NCBI RefSeq assembly: GCF_015390235.1
Contig: NZ_VUOH01000003.1
Location: forward strand, 186,001-250,000
Origin: Quadrisphaera sp. INWT6
Lineage (GTDB): Bacteria; Actinomycetota; Actinomycetes; Actinomycetales; Quadrisphaeraceae
DNA: 64,000 nt
Direction of reading: 5' to 3'
Shown one piece after another: positions 27,769 to 37,237 of this stretch. The notes under the pieces are model-generated. The model searched no databases, was not told the origin of the DNA, and worked only from the letters and a program-made list of their open reading frames with translations. The position numbers were made by a program, and so were the translations under genes. Within the stretch, counting starts at the first letter, position 1. Every line of letters begins with the position of its first letter.

Positions 27769-29533
27769 ACCTCGGAGTGGTGGCCTCGCTGTCCAGGTAG
27801 GCCAGCCAGCCGCCGTGGGCGGTGATGTCGCGGGCGCCCTGGACCGCGTCGTGCGTGCAGGTGAAGCCGACGACCTCGCGCCCGTCGTCCAGCGCCACAC
27901 GGGTCAGGCCCATCGGAGCGGGGAGCTCCGCCAGGAAGGTGCCGAGCGCTGCGGCGCTCAGCCGCCAGAGCCCGCCGAGCACCGACGCCCCGCCCGCCGC
28001 CTCGTCCGGACCTCCTGCACCGACGCGCACCAGCCCCGGCTTCGGCGGCACCGTGTCCAGGGCCACCAGCCGGTAGCCGGCCTCCGTGTTGACCGGCCCG
28101 AGCCAGCGGGCTCCCCGGGACGTCAGCTGGCCCACCAGCGGCTGCCCGGGCAGGTGGGCGCCGACGACGAACAGGTCGACGGCGCTGGCCCCCGCCACCA
28201 CGGGCCACGGGTCGGAGGCAGCGCGGGGCTCGGCCGCCCCGGGCGCGGCGACCGACGCGACCGGCGCCTGCACCTGCGCGGCGAGGTCGAGGGCGACGGC
28301 GTCGTGGAACGCGGGCGCGAGGACCGTCACGCCGAGGGGCCCCGCCGCGGGACCCTGCACCTCGCCGCTGGGAACGGCCACCGCGCACAGGTCGAAGAGG
28401 TTGCAGAAGTTCGTGTACGTGCCCATCCAGGCGTTGACGCCCACCGGGTCCGCCGCGACCTCCGCCTGCGTCGGGTGCCCCGGGGCGGTCGGCACGAGCA
28501 GCGCGTCGCACCCGGCCACGGCCTCCTCGCACTGCGCCCGCAGGCGGGCCAGCTCGGCGAGGTCGCGGACCATCGCGCTGCCCGTGACGGTCCCGGCGCG
28601 GGCGATGATGCCGCGCACGGTGGGGTCGACCTCTCCGGGACGGGCGTCGACGAAGGCGCCGACGGCGGCGTGCCGCTCGGCCACCAGCGCGCCGTCGTAG
28701 AGCAGCCGGGCGGCCGCGAGGAACGGCCCGAACGGCACCGGCACCACCTCGTGGCCCGCGGCCCGCAGCCGCTCGACAGCCTCGCCGAAGGCCTCCTCGT
28801 AGCCGGGCGCCAGAGCGGGCAGCGCGTCGGGCACGGCCACCCGGGCGCGCGGCGGCGCGGCCAGCGGCGCGTCGGCGGGCCAGGCCCGCGTGCCGGGACC
28901 GCCCGCCATGACGCCCATCGCGAGGTCAGCGGTGCCCAGGTCGCGCGCGAAGACCGTCACCGCGTCCCACGACCGGCACGCCGGCACCACGCCGTCGGTC
29001 GAGACGACGCCGAGGGTCGCCTTGATGCCGACGATCCCCTGCAGCGCCGCGGGCACCCGGCCCGAGCCGGCGGTGTCGGTGCCGATGGCCACGTCGGCCA
29101 GCCCGAGGGCGACGGCGACGGCGGAGCCGGAGCTCGACCCGCCGGAGATGCGCTCCGGTCGCCGCGCGTCGCGGACCCCGCCGTGGGGACTGCGCTGCCC
29201 GACCAGCCCGGTGGCGAACTGGTCGAGGTTGGTGGTGCCGAGCACCACCGCGCCCGCCGCGCGCAGCCGCGCCACGGCCTGCGCGTCGGACCCGGCCGGC
29301 TCGGTCGCGAAGGCCGGGCAGCCCGCCGTGGTGGGGAACCCCGCGACGTCGACGTTGTTCTTGACCGCCAGCAGCAGCCCCGCCAGCGGGCCGGTGTGCT
29401 CACCCCACGCCGCGGCGTCGCGCTCGACGTCGTCCCGCGAGCGCCGGTGGACCCACACCTCCGGGCGGTCGGTGTCCTCCACCGCGCGGAACGCGGCGTC
29501 GACCCGCTCCTGCGCGCTCGCCGGCGCGCTCAT
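27767..29533 (-). CDS. atzF: Allophanate hydrolase
   Basis: This enzyme cleaves allophanate to CO2 and ammonia, the last step of urea-amidolyase or guanidine degradation. The 588 residues comprise an amidase-signature domain (1-~440) with catalytic Lys in LLAVKNNVD, the Ser-cisSer pair in GGSSSGSAVAVALG and DTAGSGRVPA. A C-terminal domain (about 460-588, DLFVVGAHLPGQPL and GGWLAYL) is typical of AtzF. ATG 29533 overlaps the carboxylase stop in an ATGA, so the two are coupled. It is the last gene of a five-step nitrogen-scavenging operon and ends in a strong hairpin. Confidence 0.94.
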   Translation of the reverse strand: MSAPASAQERVDAAFRAVEDTDRPEVWVHRRSRDDVERDAAAWGEHTGPLAGLLLAVKNNVDVAGFPTTAGCPAFATEPAGSDAQAVARLRAAGAVVLGTTNLDQFATGLVGQRSPHGGVRDARRPERISGGSSSGSAVAVALGLADVAIGTDTAGSGRVPAALQGIVGIKATLGVVSTDGVVPACRSWDAVTVFARDLGTADLAMGVMAGGPGTRAWPADAPLAAPPRARVAVPDALPALAPGYEEAFGEAVERLRAAGHEVVPVPFGPFLAAARLLYDGALVAERHAAVGAFVDARPGEVDPTVRGIIARAGTVTGSAMVRDLAELARLRAQCEEAVAGCDALLVPTAPGHPTQAEVAADPVGVNAWMGTYTNFCNLFDLCAVAVPSGEVQGPAAGPLGVTVLAPAFHDAVALDLAAQVQAPVASVAAPGAAEPRAASDPWPVVAGASAVDLFVVGAHLPGQPLVGQLTSRGARWLGPVNTEAGYRLVALDTVPPKPGLVRVGAGGPDEAAGGASVLGGLWRLSAAALGTFLAELPAPMGLTRVALDDGREVVGFTCTHDAVQGARDITAHGGWLAYLDSEATTPR

Positions 29534-32500
29534 GCCGCGACCTCGACGTCGGCGGAGAGCACCACGAGGGCGTCTCCGGCGGCGACCTGCGCGCCGGGGC
29601 GCGCGATGACGGCGTGGACGGTGCCGTCCCGGTCGGCGACGACGGGGCTCTCCATCTTCATGGCCTCCAGCACTGCCAGGACCTGCCCGGCGCGGACCTG
29701 CTCCCCCGGGGTGACCTCCACCTTCCACACGCTGGCGGTGAAGGGGCGTCGATGCGGCTGCCGCCGTCGGGCACCTCGACGTCGGGGGCCGCGGCGGTGG
29801 CGGAGGCCGCCTGCTCGGCGCGGCTGGCCCTGTCGAGCTCGCCCGAGGCCGCCCACGCGGCGCGCTCGGCGGCGAAGGCCTCGGCCTGGACGGCGCGGAA
29901 CGCCGCGATGCTCGTCGCCTCCCGCTCGAGGAAGGCCTCGTGCTCGGCGAGGGAGAACTCCCCCTCGGTGATGTCCAGGCGCCCGCGGCCGGCGGCCACG
30001 TCGGCGCGCAGGTCGAGCAGCTCCTCCGGGGAGACGGGGTACCAGCTGATCCTGTCGAAGAACCGCAGCAGCCAGGGGTGGCCGTCGGTGAAGGGCGCGT
30101 CGGTGCGGTAGCGGCTCCACACCTGGGTGGTGCGGCCGACGAACTGGTAGCCGCCGGGCCCCTCCATGCCGTAGACGCACAGGTAGGCGCCGCCGATGCC
30201 CACGGAGTTCTCCGCGGTCCAGGTGCGGGCGGGGTTGTACTTGGTGGTCACCAGGCGGTGGCGGGGGTCGAGCGGGGTGGCCACCGGGGCGCCGAGGTAC
30301 ACGTCGCCCAGGCCGAGCACGAGGTACTCGGCGTCGAAGACGGTGCGGTGGACGTCCGCGGGAGCGTCGAGCCCGTTGATGCGCCGGATGAACTCGATGT
30401 TCGACGGCGTCCAGGGGGCGTCGTCGCGGACGCCGGCCTCGTAGCGGGCGATGGCCTCGCGGCAGGCCGGGTCGTCCCAGCTCAGCGGCAGCCGCACCGA
30501 GCGGCTCGGCACGACGAGCTCGCTGACGGCGGGCAGCTCGTCCTCGACCTCGGCCAGCACCTCCAGCAGGCGCGGCACGGGCAGGACGTCGGGGTCGACG
30601 TGCACCTGCAGCGAGCGGATGCCGGGGGTCAGGTCGACGACGCCGCGCAGCTCGCCGGCGGCGGCGCGCTGCTCCAGGGCGGTGTGCAGCGCGTGCACCC
30701 GGGCCCGCAGGCCCAGGTCGAGCACCATGTCGCCGTACTCGACCAGCACGTTCGCGTCGCCGCTGCGCCGGTAGACCACGGCCGGGACACCCGCCTGGCC
30801 CTGGTCGCGGCGGCCCAGCACGGCGGGCTCCCCGCGGTGGGGGCGCCACAGCACCGGCTCCACCGCGCGCGGCGAGGGCACGGACGACGCGGCCACCGGC
30901 ACGAACGAGACCGTGTCGCCCGGGCGCAGCTGGCCCAGCTTCCACAGGTCGGCGCCCACCACGGTGACCGGGCAGACGAAGCCGCCCAGGCTGGGGCCGT
31001 CGGGACCGAGCAGGATCGGGGTGTCGCCGGTGAGGTCGAGCGCCCCGACGGCGTAGGCGTTGTCGTGGAGGTTGGACGGGTGCAGGCCCGCCTCGCCGCC
31101 GTCCGGGCGCGCCCACGCGGGAGCCTGACCGACCAGGCGGACGCCGGTGCGCGCGGAGTTGTGGTGCACCGAGTACCGCGTGCTGTAGAGCGTCTCCACC
31201 CCCGCGGGGGTGAGGAAGTCCGGCGCGGCGTGCGGGCCCTCCAGCACCGCCAGCTCCCAGTGGCCGGTGATCTCGGGTCGCTGGTGGGGCGGCACCGCGG
31301 CGGGCGTCGGCGCCGCCGTCGTCCCGCTGTCGGCGGGCAGGGTGCGCAGCACGTCACCGGGGCGCAGCGCGCGCCCGCCGTGGCCGCCGAAGCGGCCCAG
31401 GGTGAAGGTGGCGCGGCTGCCCAGGTGCTCGGGCACGTCCAGCCCCCCGGCCACGGCCACGTAGGTGCGCAGCCCCGCGGTCGCGTCGCCGACGTCGAGG
31501 ACGCCGCCCGCGGGCACGAGCACCGGCTCCCACATGGGCACCGGCTCGCCGTCCACGGTCACCAGCGCGCTCGCGCCGGTGACGCAGACGAGCAGCGGGT
31601 GCGTGGTGCGCAGGCGGGGCCCGGTGGCGGTGCACTCCAGGCCGGCCGCGTCGGCGGGGTTGCCGAGCGCGGTGTTGGCCAGGCGCAGGGAGCGGGAGTC
31701 CATCGCGCCGCTCGGCGGCACCCCCACCTGCCACAGGCCGGTCCGGCCCTCGACGTCCTGGACCGTGGTCATGAGCCCGGGACGCTCGACGACGACGCGG
31801 GGCTCCGGGTCGGCGTGCTCCCCCAGGGCGCCGAGCGTCGCGGTGGAGTGCGTCACGGCCAGCACGCCGGGCAGCTGGGTGGCGTGCCGGAGCAGCCCGA
31901 GGTTCACCTCGATGCCGTCCACCCGGGTGCGCCCCAGCGCCTCGTGGAGCCGGGCGAGGGCGGAGGGCCGGTCGTCCGCGGAGGCGATGATCTTGGCCAG
32001 CAGGGGGTCGTAGGCGGTGGAGACGTCGGTGCCGGTCTCCGCCCACCCGTCCACGCGCACGCCCTCGCCGGTGGGCAGCTCCACGCGGGTCAGCTCGCCG
32101 GCGCTGGGCCGGTAGCCGGCGCTGGGGTCCTCGGCGTAGACGCGGGCCTCCACGGCGCAGCCGCGCACGGGGACGGCGCCGAGCCGCTCCCCCGCGGCCA
32201 GGTGCTCGTCGAGCACGCCGGTGTCACCTGCGGCCAGGCGCAGCATCCACGCGACCAGGTCGACGCCGGTGACGGACTCGGTGACGGGGTGCTCCACCTG
32301 CAGCCGGGCGTTGACCTCCAGGAAGGAGGCCTCGCCGCGGGCGGCGTCGTAGACGAACTCCACCGTGCCCGCCGAGCGGTAGCCCACCGAGGCGGCCAGG
32401 CGCCGGGAGGCCGCGTGGAGCTCCTCGCGCACGGCGTCGGGCAGCGCGGGCGCGGGCGCCTCCTCGAGGACCTTCTGGTTGCGGCGCTGCAGGGAGCAGT

Positions 32501-33203
32501 CACGGTCACCGAGGGACAGCACCCGGCCGGTGCCGTCGCCGAAGACCTGCACCTCGACGTGCCGCGCGGCGCTGACGTAGCGCTCGGCGAACACCCCCGC
32601 AGACCCGAAGGAGTGCGCCGCCATGCGGGTCACGCGCTCGTAGGCCTCGCGCAGCTGGGCGGCGTCCTGGCAGACGCTCATGCCGATGCCGCCGCCACCA
32701 CCGGTGGCCTTGAGGATCACGGGGTAGCCGACGGCCTCGACCTGCTCGACGGCGGTGTCGGCGTCGGGCAGCAGCCCGGTGCCGGGGAAGACGGGGACGC
32801 CGGCGGCCACGGCCGCGGCTCGGGCGGTGTGCTTCTCGCCGAAGGCCCGCAGCTGGTCGGGGGTGGGCCCGACGAACGTCATACCCGCGGCCTGGACGCG
32901 CTCGGCGAACGCCGCGCTCTCGGAGAGGAACCCGTAGCCGGGGTGGACGGCGGTCGCGCCGTGCAGCGCCCCGGCGGCGAGCACGCGCTCGACGTCGAGG
33001 TAGCTGCTCGCCGGCGGGGTGGGACCGAGGTGCACGGCCTCGTCGGCCAGGCGCACGTGCGCGGCGGCGCGGTCGGCGTCGGAGAAGACCGCCACCGTGC
33101 GCCAGCCCAGCGCGCGGGCGGACCTGATGATGCGGCAGGCGATCTCACCGCGGTTGGCGACGAGCAGCACGTGCTCACCCGCGGCCGTCGTGGGCTCACT
33201 CAC
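29530..33203 (-). pseudogene. Biotin-dependent guanidine/urea carboxylase, one-base frameshift before the biotinyl domain
   Basis: The intact enzyme carboxylates guanidine or urea with ATP, bicarbonate and biotin. From GTG 33203 come a biotin carboxylase domain (1-~450, [23 protein letters not shown]-grasp [11 protein letters not shown]), the allophanate-hydrolase-subunit-type carboxyltransferase domains (about 480-1100, with [20 protein letters not shown]), then a linker. The frame is lost at SRIDAP. One added base in the CCCC run near 29743 restores [19 protein letters not shown] and the biotinyl motif LEAMKMES, giving about 1224 residues, the normal length. Two upstream DUF1989 genes favour guanidine as substrate, as reported for such clusters. 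Given the otherwise intact operon, I suspect a sequence error. Confidence 0.85.
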
Positions 33204-33843
33204 CGGAGCGCACCACCATCTCGGCGCGGCTCGGGTCGAAGCCGTTGCACGGGTTGTTGACCTGCGGGCAGTTGGACACCACCACCAGCACGTCGGTCTC
33301 CGCGCGCAGCACGAGCGAGAGCCCCGGGGCGGAGATGCCGTCGACGATGCCGAGCGCGCCGTCCGGGTCGACCGGGACGTTCATGTACCAGTTGATGTTG
33401 GGCACGTGGTCGCGCTTGCCCAGGCCGTGGCGGCTGAGCTCGGACAGGAAGTTCTCCACGCACGCGTGCTGGGACTGCGTGTGGTGGCCGTAGCGCAGGG
33501 TGTTCGACTCCTTGGAGCAGGCGCCCCCGAGGGTGTCGTGGCGACCGACCTCGTCGGCCACGACCGTCATCAGGGGCGAGCCCTCGTTGTCGCGCAGCAC
33601 GCTGCCGGTGGTGAGGAACACCGAGTCCTGCTCGACCAGCGTCGCCTGCGCGCTGTAGGCGCGGGAGGTGTCGGCGGCGTCGTAGCAGAGGAAGTCGACG
33701 GCCTGGTTGCCGTCGAGGTCGACGACCTCCAGCAGCTGGCCCTTCCGCACCACGTGCGACCAGGGCGCCCGGGGGCGCACCACGGCGCGCAGCAGCTCCT
33801 CGCCGGTGGTCGTGCCGGCCAGCCCGTTCGTCGTCGTGCTCAC
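33196..33843 (-). CDS. DUF1989 protein UAAP2 type (probable carboxyguanidine deiminase subunit)
   Basis: This 215-residue protein belongs to the urea-amidolyase-associated protein 2 type. Conserved features are visible: [57 protein letters not shown] and the cysteine-containing [13 protein letters not shown]. Such proteins form, with UAAP1, the heterodimer that deiminates carboxyguanidine to allophanate. The GTG start at 33843 overlaps the UAAP1 stop in a GTGA, and the gene end overlaps the carboxylase start by 8 bp, so the chain is tightly coupled. Confidence 0.9.
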   Translation of the reverse strand: MSTTTNGLAGTTTGEELLRAVVRPRAPWSHVVRKGQLLEVVDLDGNQAVDFLCYDAADTSRAYSAQATLVEQDSVFLTTGSVLRDNEGSPLMTVVADEVGRHDTLGGACSKESNTLRYGHHTQSQHACVENFLSELSRHGLGKRDHVPNINWYMNVPVDPDGALGIVDGISAPGLSLVLRAETDVLVVVSNCPQVNNPCNGFDPSRAEMVVRSGE

Positions 33844-34670
33844 AGCCCGGCTCCCTCGCGGTAGGACGTGGTGTTCTCGAAGGCGCGGCGCCCCTCCGGG
33901 GTGGCGCTCCACAGCGGGTCGTCCGGCGAGGTGGTGCGGTCGCGCCACGCCACCACCTCCAGCGGGGTGCTCGTGTACGCGGGGCGCGGGTCCAGCGGGT
34001 GCGGGGCGTTGGCCACCAGCAGCACCACGGGCAGCTCGGTGCGCAGCACGAGCGACGTCCCGGCCCCGGCGGAGCCGCGCCAGCGGGGGTGCCCGCCGTC
34101 GTCCACCCGGACCCCCTGGAAGAACGAGACCGACGGCGGCAGGTCGCGCCGCCCCAGGCCGTGCTTGGCGGCGCCGAGCACGAACAGCTCCCGGCCGGCC
34201 GGGGTGGGGCCGTCAGGGGCGCCGTCGCCGTAGCGGGCGGTGTTGCGGGCGGCGGTCGAGGCGCCGAAGACGGCGTCGTGGTGGCCGGAGGTGTCGGAGA
34301 GCACCGAGGCGAGCACGCGGCCCTGGTCGCTGAGCAGCAGCTGGCCGGCGCCGGAGTAGACCTGCCACTGCACCTTGACGGTGTCGGCGACGTTGAGCCG
34401 CTCCCAGGGTTCAGCGGCGTTGTAGAGCAGCACGTGGGCGCAGGCGTCGCCGTCGACGTCGTTGAGCTGGACCGCCGTGCCCGCCGCGAGGCGGCGGTGC
34501 GTGTAGCCGCCACCGGCGACCAGCTCCGCCCACACCACCGCGGAGGCGTCGACGCCCTCGGGCGCCTCGGGGCGGTGCCAGGTGCCGGCCGCGGCCGCCT
34601 CCTGGGCGCGGGCGTGCTCGCGGGCACCGGCCGTGGTGGCGGTGCTCGACGTCGTGGTCGTCGTGCTCAT
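33840..34670 (-). CDS. DUF1989 protein UAAP1 type (probable carboxyguanidine deiminase subunit)
   Basis: This 276-residue protein is of the urea-amidolyase-associated protein 1 type: HVLLYNAAEPWERLNVADT, LLLSDQGRVLASVLSDTSGH, GLGRRDLPPSVSFFQGVRVD and NAPHPLDPRPAYTSTPLEV. The last segment usually reads CPHPLDP, so the cysteine found in many members is Ala-Asn here (VANAPHP). ATG 34670 is used, after GGGAG. It is the first gene of the operon. Upstream are a TetR-type palindrome and a GlnR-like site shared with the divergent regulator. Confidence 0.9.
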   Translation of the reverse strand: MSTTTTTSSTATTAGAREHARAQEAAAAGTWHRPEAPEGVDASAVVWAELVAGGGYTHRRLAAGTAVQLNDVDGDACAHVLLYNAAEPWERLNVADTVKVQWQVYSGAGQLLLSDQGRVLASVLSDTSGHHDAVFGASTAARNTARYGDGAPDGPTPAGRELFVLGAAKHGLGRRDLPPSVSFFQGVRVDDGGHPRWRGSAGAGTSLVLRTELPVVLLVANAPHPLDPRPAYTSTPLEVVAWRDRTTSPDDPLWSATPEGRRAFENTTSYREGAGL

Positions 34671-34702
34671 GGGGCTCCCCGGTCGGCTGCTGCGGCTGGT
34701 TC

Positions 34703-34716
34703 CTGTCGATCGACAG
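34703..34716. promoter_or_regulatory. 14-bp perfect palindrome CTGTCGATCGACAG, candidate TetR operator
   Basis: It lies 33-46 bp upstream of the guanidine operon start and about 106 bp from the divergent TetR gene. It is nested in a wider imperfect inverted repeat (GGTTCC/GGAACC). The position over the operon promoter suggests repression by the adjacent TetR protein. Confidence 0.5.
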
Positions 34717-34756
34717 AAAAGGAACCAGGGGCGCGTTGCCGACCGATCTCGCACTC

Positions 34757-34772
34757 GTTACGGCGGTGTGAC
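34757..34772. promoter_or_regulatory. GlnR-like site GTTAC-n6-GTGAC
   Basis: The spacing matches the GTnAC-n6-nnnAC form of actinobacterial GlnR boxes. It is about 87-102 bp upstream of the guanidine operon start (34670) and 50-65 bp upstream of the TetR start. Equivalent sites precede the symporter and glutamine synthetase genes in this window. Confidence 0.45.
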
Positions 34773-34821
34773 GCCCTCGACGAGCGGTCAGGACGACGGG
34801 GGGCCGCCGTAGCATCGCGGC

Positions 34822-35460
34822 GTGTCGCCACGACTGCCCGGCCGCCCGCGCGCCGCCGCTCCCCGTGACGGCATCTCGACGCAGGAGGAGATCCTCCAGG
34901 CCAGCGACCGGCTCTTCTGCGCCCAGGGGTACGGCCCCACGAGCACCCACGCCATCGCGCGCGAGGCGCGGATCTCCCAGGCCTCGCTCTACCACCACTT
35001 CGCCGGCAAGCAGGACGTGCTGCTCGCCCTGCTCCTGCGCACCGTGCGCCCGTCGGCCGACCTGGCCGAGCAGCTGGTGGCCGGCGGCGACGGCGACGGC
35101 GGAGGACCCGCCGAGCGCCTCCGGCGGCTGTGCGCCTACGACGTGCGCCTCCTGGCGTCGGGAGCGGAGAACACCGGGCTGCTGTACTCCCTGCCCGAGG
35201 TGCGCGCCCCCTTCTTCGCCCCCTTCCACGCCGAGCGGCGACGGCTGTTCGAGGCCTACCGGGCACTGGTCTCCGCCGCGCGCGGCGCCGAGACCGCCCC
35301 CGGTGCACCGGACCCCGACCGGCGCGCGGCGATGGTGCTCAGCCTGGTCGAGAGCGTGGTCACGCGCCGCCTCGACGGCCTCGGCGGCGTGGACGACCAG
35401 CTGCCCGACCAGATCGCCGACGCCGCACTGCGCCTGGCCCTCGACCGACCGGCGCGCTGA
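34822..35460 (+). CDS. TetR-family transcriptional regulator
   Basis: This 212-residue regulator has an N-terminal HTH (EEILQASDRLFCAQGYGPTS followed by THAIAREARISQASLYHHF) and a ligand-binding C-terminal domain. It starts at GTG 34822 and is divergent from the guanidine degradation operon, with the sodium:solute symporter gene downstream on the same strand. It is probably the local repressor of both, acting at the palindrome at 34703. The ligand is not known; guanidine, urea or a related amine is likely. Confidence 0.92.
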   Translation: MSPRLPGRPRAAAPRDGISTQEEILQASDRLFCAQGYGPTSTHAIAREARISQASLYHHFAGKQDVLLALLLRTVRPSADLAEQLVAGGDGDGGGPAERLRRLCAYDVRLLASGAENTGLLYSLPEVRAPFFAPFHAERRRLFEAYRALVSAARGAETAPGAPDPDRRAAMVLSLVESVVTRRLDGLGGVDDQLPDQIADAALRLALDRPAR

Positions 35461-35469
35461 GAGCACCTC

Positions 35470-35485
35470 GTAACGCAGCCGTCAC
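35470..35485. promoter_or_regulatory. GlnR-like site GTAAC-n6-GTCAC before the symporter gene
   Basis: The site is 90-105 bp upstream of the symporter start at 35575 and has the same two 5-mers with 6-bp spacing as the site before the guanidine operon. Confidence 0.45.
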
Positions 35486-35574
35486 CTGCGTCAGCCCCGC
35501 CGAAACACCCGTCCCCCACGGTGGTCCACGGTTTCGATCAGCCGACCGGAACCCGTCCCGGGTGGAGGCAGATC

Positions 35575-37134
35575 ATGATCATCGCAGGAGTGGGGCTCAC
35601 CGTTCTCGCGGTGCTGGTGGTGGGGATCGTGGTCGCCAAGAAGGTCGACGGCGACAGCGCGAACTACCTCGTGGCCGGCCGGTCCCTCGGCGTGCCGCTG
35701 GTGGCGATCGCCCTGTGCACCGCCGCCGTCGACAGCAACGCGACCGTCGGCAACACCGACCTGTCCGCCAGCTTCGGCTTCTGGGCCGGTGCGTCCCTGG
35801 CGCTCGGCCTGGCGATCTGCCTCCTGCTCGCGGGGCTGTTCCTCGCCGCCCCGATGAACCGCATCGGCCTGTTCACCCTGGGCGACTTCTTCGCCCGCCG
35901 CTACACGCGGCCCGTCGAGGTCGGCGCCTCGGCGCTCATGATCTTCGCCTTCACCATCCTGCTCGGCGGCAACCTCATCGCGTGCGGCTTCCTGCTGGAG
36001 CACTTCCTGGACGTGCCCTACGCGGTGGGCGTGGTCGTCTGCGCGGGCCTGGTGCTGGCCTACACGATCGGCGGCGGCCTCTACTCCGACGCGTACGCCT
36101 CCGTCATCCAGGGCGCCATCACCGTCGTCGCGACGTTCAGCCTGCTGGTCTGGGTGGCCTCCAGCTACGGGATCGTCATCCCCGAGGGCATGGGGCCGTT
36201 CGACGTGGGGCAGCTCACCGACCCGGCGCAGGGCGCCCCGGTCAACTGGGCCACCCTCGTCTCGCTCGGCATCGGCGACCTCGTGGCCGTCGACTTCATG
36301 CAGCGCATCTTCGGCGCGAAGACGCCGGCCGCGGCCAAGAGGGCCTGCTTCATCGGCGCCGGTGCCACCGCCGCGATCGGCGTCGTCTGGTCGCTCGTGG
36401 CCCTCTCGGCCACCTCGGTGCTCGGTCTCACGCCCGACGCCGGCCCGGTGATGTACCAGCTCATGAGCGACCACGCCCCGGCGGTCATCTCGGTGCTGGT
36501 GCTGTCCGGCGTCGTCGCCGCCTCGTTCTCCACGGCGTCCGGCGCCATCCTCGCCACCGCCGCCATCGCCGTCCGCAACATCGCCGGCGTGCGCCGCGAG
36601 GTCGAGCCGGGCCACGCCGACCCGCTGCTGCGCTGGACCCGCGTGGCGATGGTGCCGATCCTCGGCATCGGCGTGCTGCTGGCGGTGCGCGTGCACCACA
36701 CGGGCATCCTGCTGACCCTCGCGTTCGACATCATGCTGGCCGCGCTGATCGCCCCCTTCCTGCTGGGGCTGTTCTGGAAGCGGTCGACGTCGACGGCGGC
36801 GCTGGTCGGCATGGGCACCGGTCTGGTGGTGCGCGTGGGCCTGCTGGCCGTGACGCCCACCCTGTACGGCGTCGACAACACCCTGCTCTACGTGCCCAAC
36901 ACCCTGGTCACGGCGGCCTTCGACGGGTGGGCCACCTTCGTGGCCTTCGGCCTCGGAGCCGGGGCGTTCGTGGTCACCGCGCTCCTGACGCGCAACCGCG
37001 CGGAGGAGGAGGTCGACCTGCGCCACGTCGACAGGTTCGCCCTCGCCGAGGTCGGGGCAGCGGCCGACGTGCGACTGCCCGCTCCCGCGGGCGAGGTCGA
37101 CCTGCGGCTGGCGCGGGAGCGCTCCGTGCGCTGA
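35575..37134 (+). CDS. Sodium:solute symporter (SSS family)
   Basis: This 519-residue membrane protein has about thirteen helices. Family features include the early YLVAGRSLGVPLVAIALCTA segment, GLYSDAYASVIQGAI, and ASFSTASGAILATAAIAVRN, which corresponds to the Na+-binding region. ATG 35575 is preceded by GGAGG at 7 bases. The position next to the guanidine operon and its TetR regulator suggests uptake of guanidine, urea or a related nitrogen compound. A possible GlnR box upstream supports nitrogen control. It ends in a strong bidirectional hairpin. Confidence 0.93.
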   Translation: MIIAGVGLTVLAVLVVGIVVAKKVDGDSANYLVAGRSLGVPLVAIALCTAAVDSNATVGNTDLSASFGFWAGASLALGLAICLLLAGLFLAAPMNRIGLFTLGDFFARRYTRPVEVGASALMIFAFTILLGGNLIACGFLLEHFLDVPYAVGVVVCAGLVLAYTIGGGLYSDAYASVIQGAITVVATFSLLVWVASSYGIVIPEGMGPFDVGQLTDPAQGAPVNWATLVSLGIGDLVAVDFMQRIFGAKTPAAAKRACFIGAGATAAIGVVWSLVALSATSVLGLTPDAGPVMYQLMSDHAPAVISVLVLSGVVAASFSTASGAILATAAIAVRNIAGVRREVEPGHADPLLRWTRVAMVPILGIGVLLAVRVHHTGILLTLAFDIMLAALIAPFLLGLFWKRSTSTAALVGMGTGLVVRVGLLAVTPTLYGVDNTLLYVPNTLVTAAFDGWATFVAFGLGAGAFVVTALLTRNRAEEEVDLRHVDRFALAEVGAAADVRLPAPAGEVDLRLARERSVR

Positions 37135-37141
37135 GCCCCCC

Positions 37142-37202
37142 GGTGATCATGCAGAAGACCCGCACCCCGAACCCCGGGGTGCGGGTCTTCTGCATGATCA
37201 CC
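37142..37202. terminator. Perfect 27-bp inverted repeat between convergent genes
   Basis: Arms at 37142-37168 and 37176-37202 are perfectly complementary, with a 7-nt loop. It lies between the symporter and the convergent DHFR-like gene. The inner stem is the same as in the hairpin at 27714-27768 apart from one base pair changed on both arms (G-C there, A-T here). Confidence 0.85.
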
Positions 37203-37237
37203 CCGCGGGCCGCGTCGGGAGGAGCCCCTGGTCGCGC

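Noticed and set aside
29940..33260. Long plus-strand frame across the carboxylase gene
   Set aside because: It is the antisense shadow of a conserved carboxylase and has low-complexity Gly/Val/His content.
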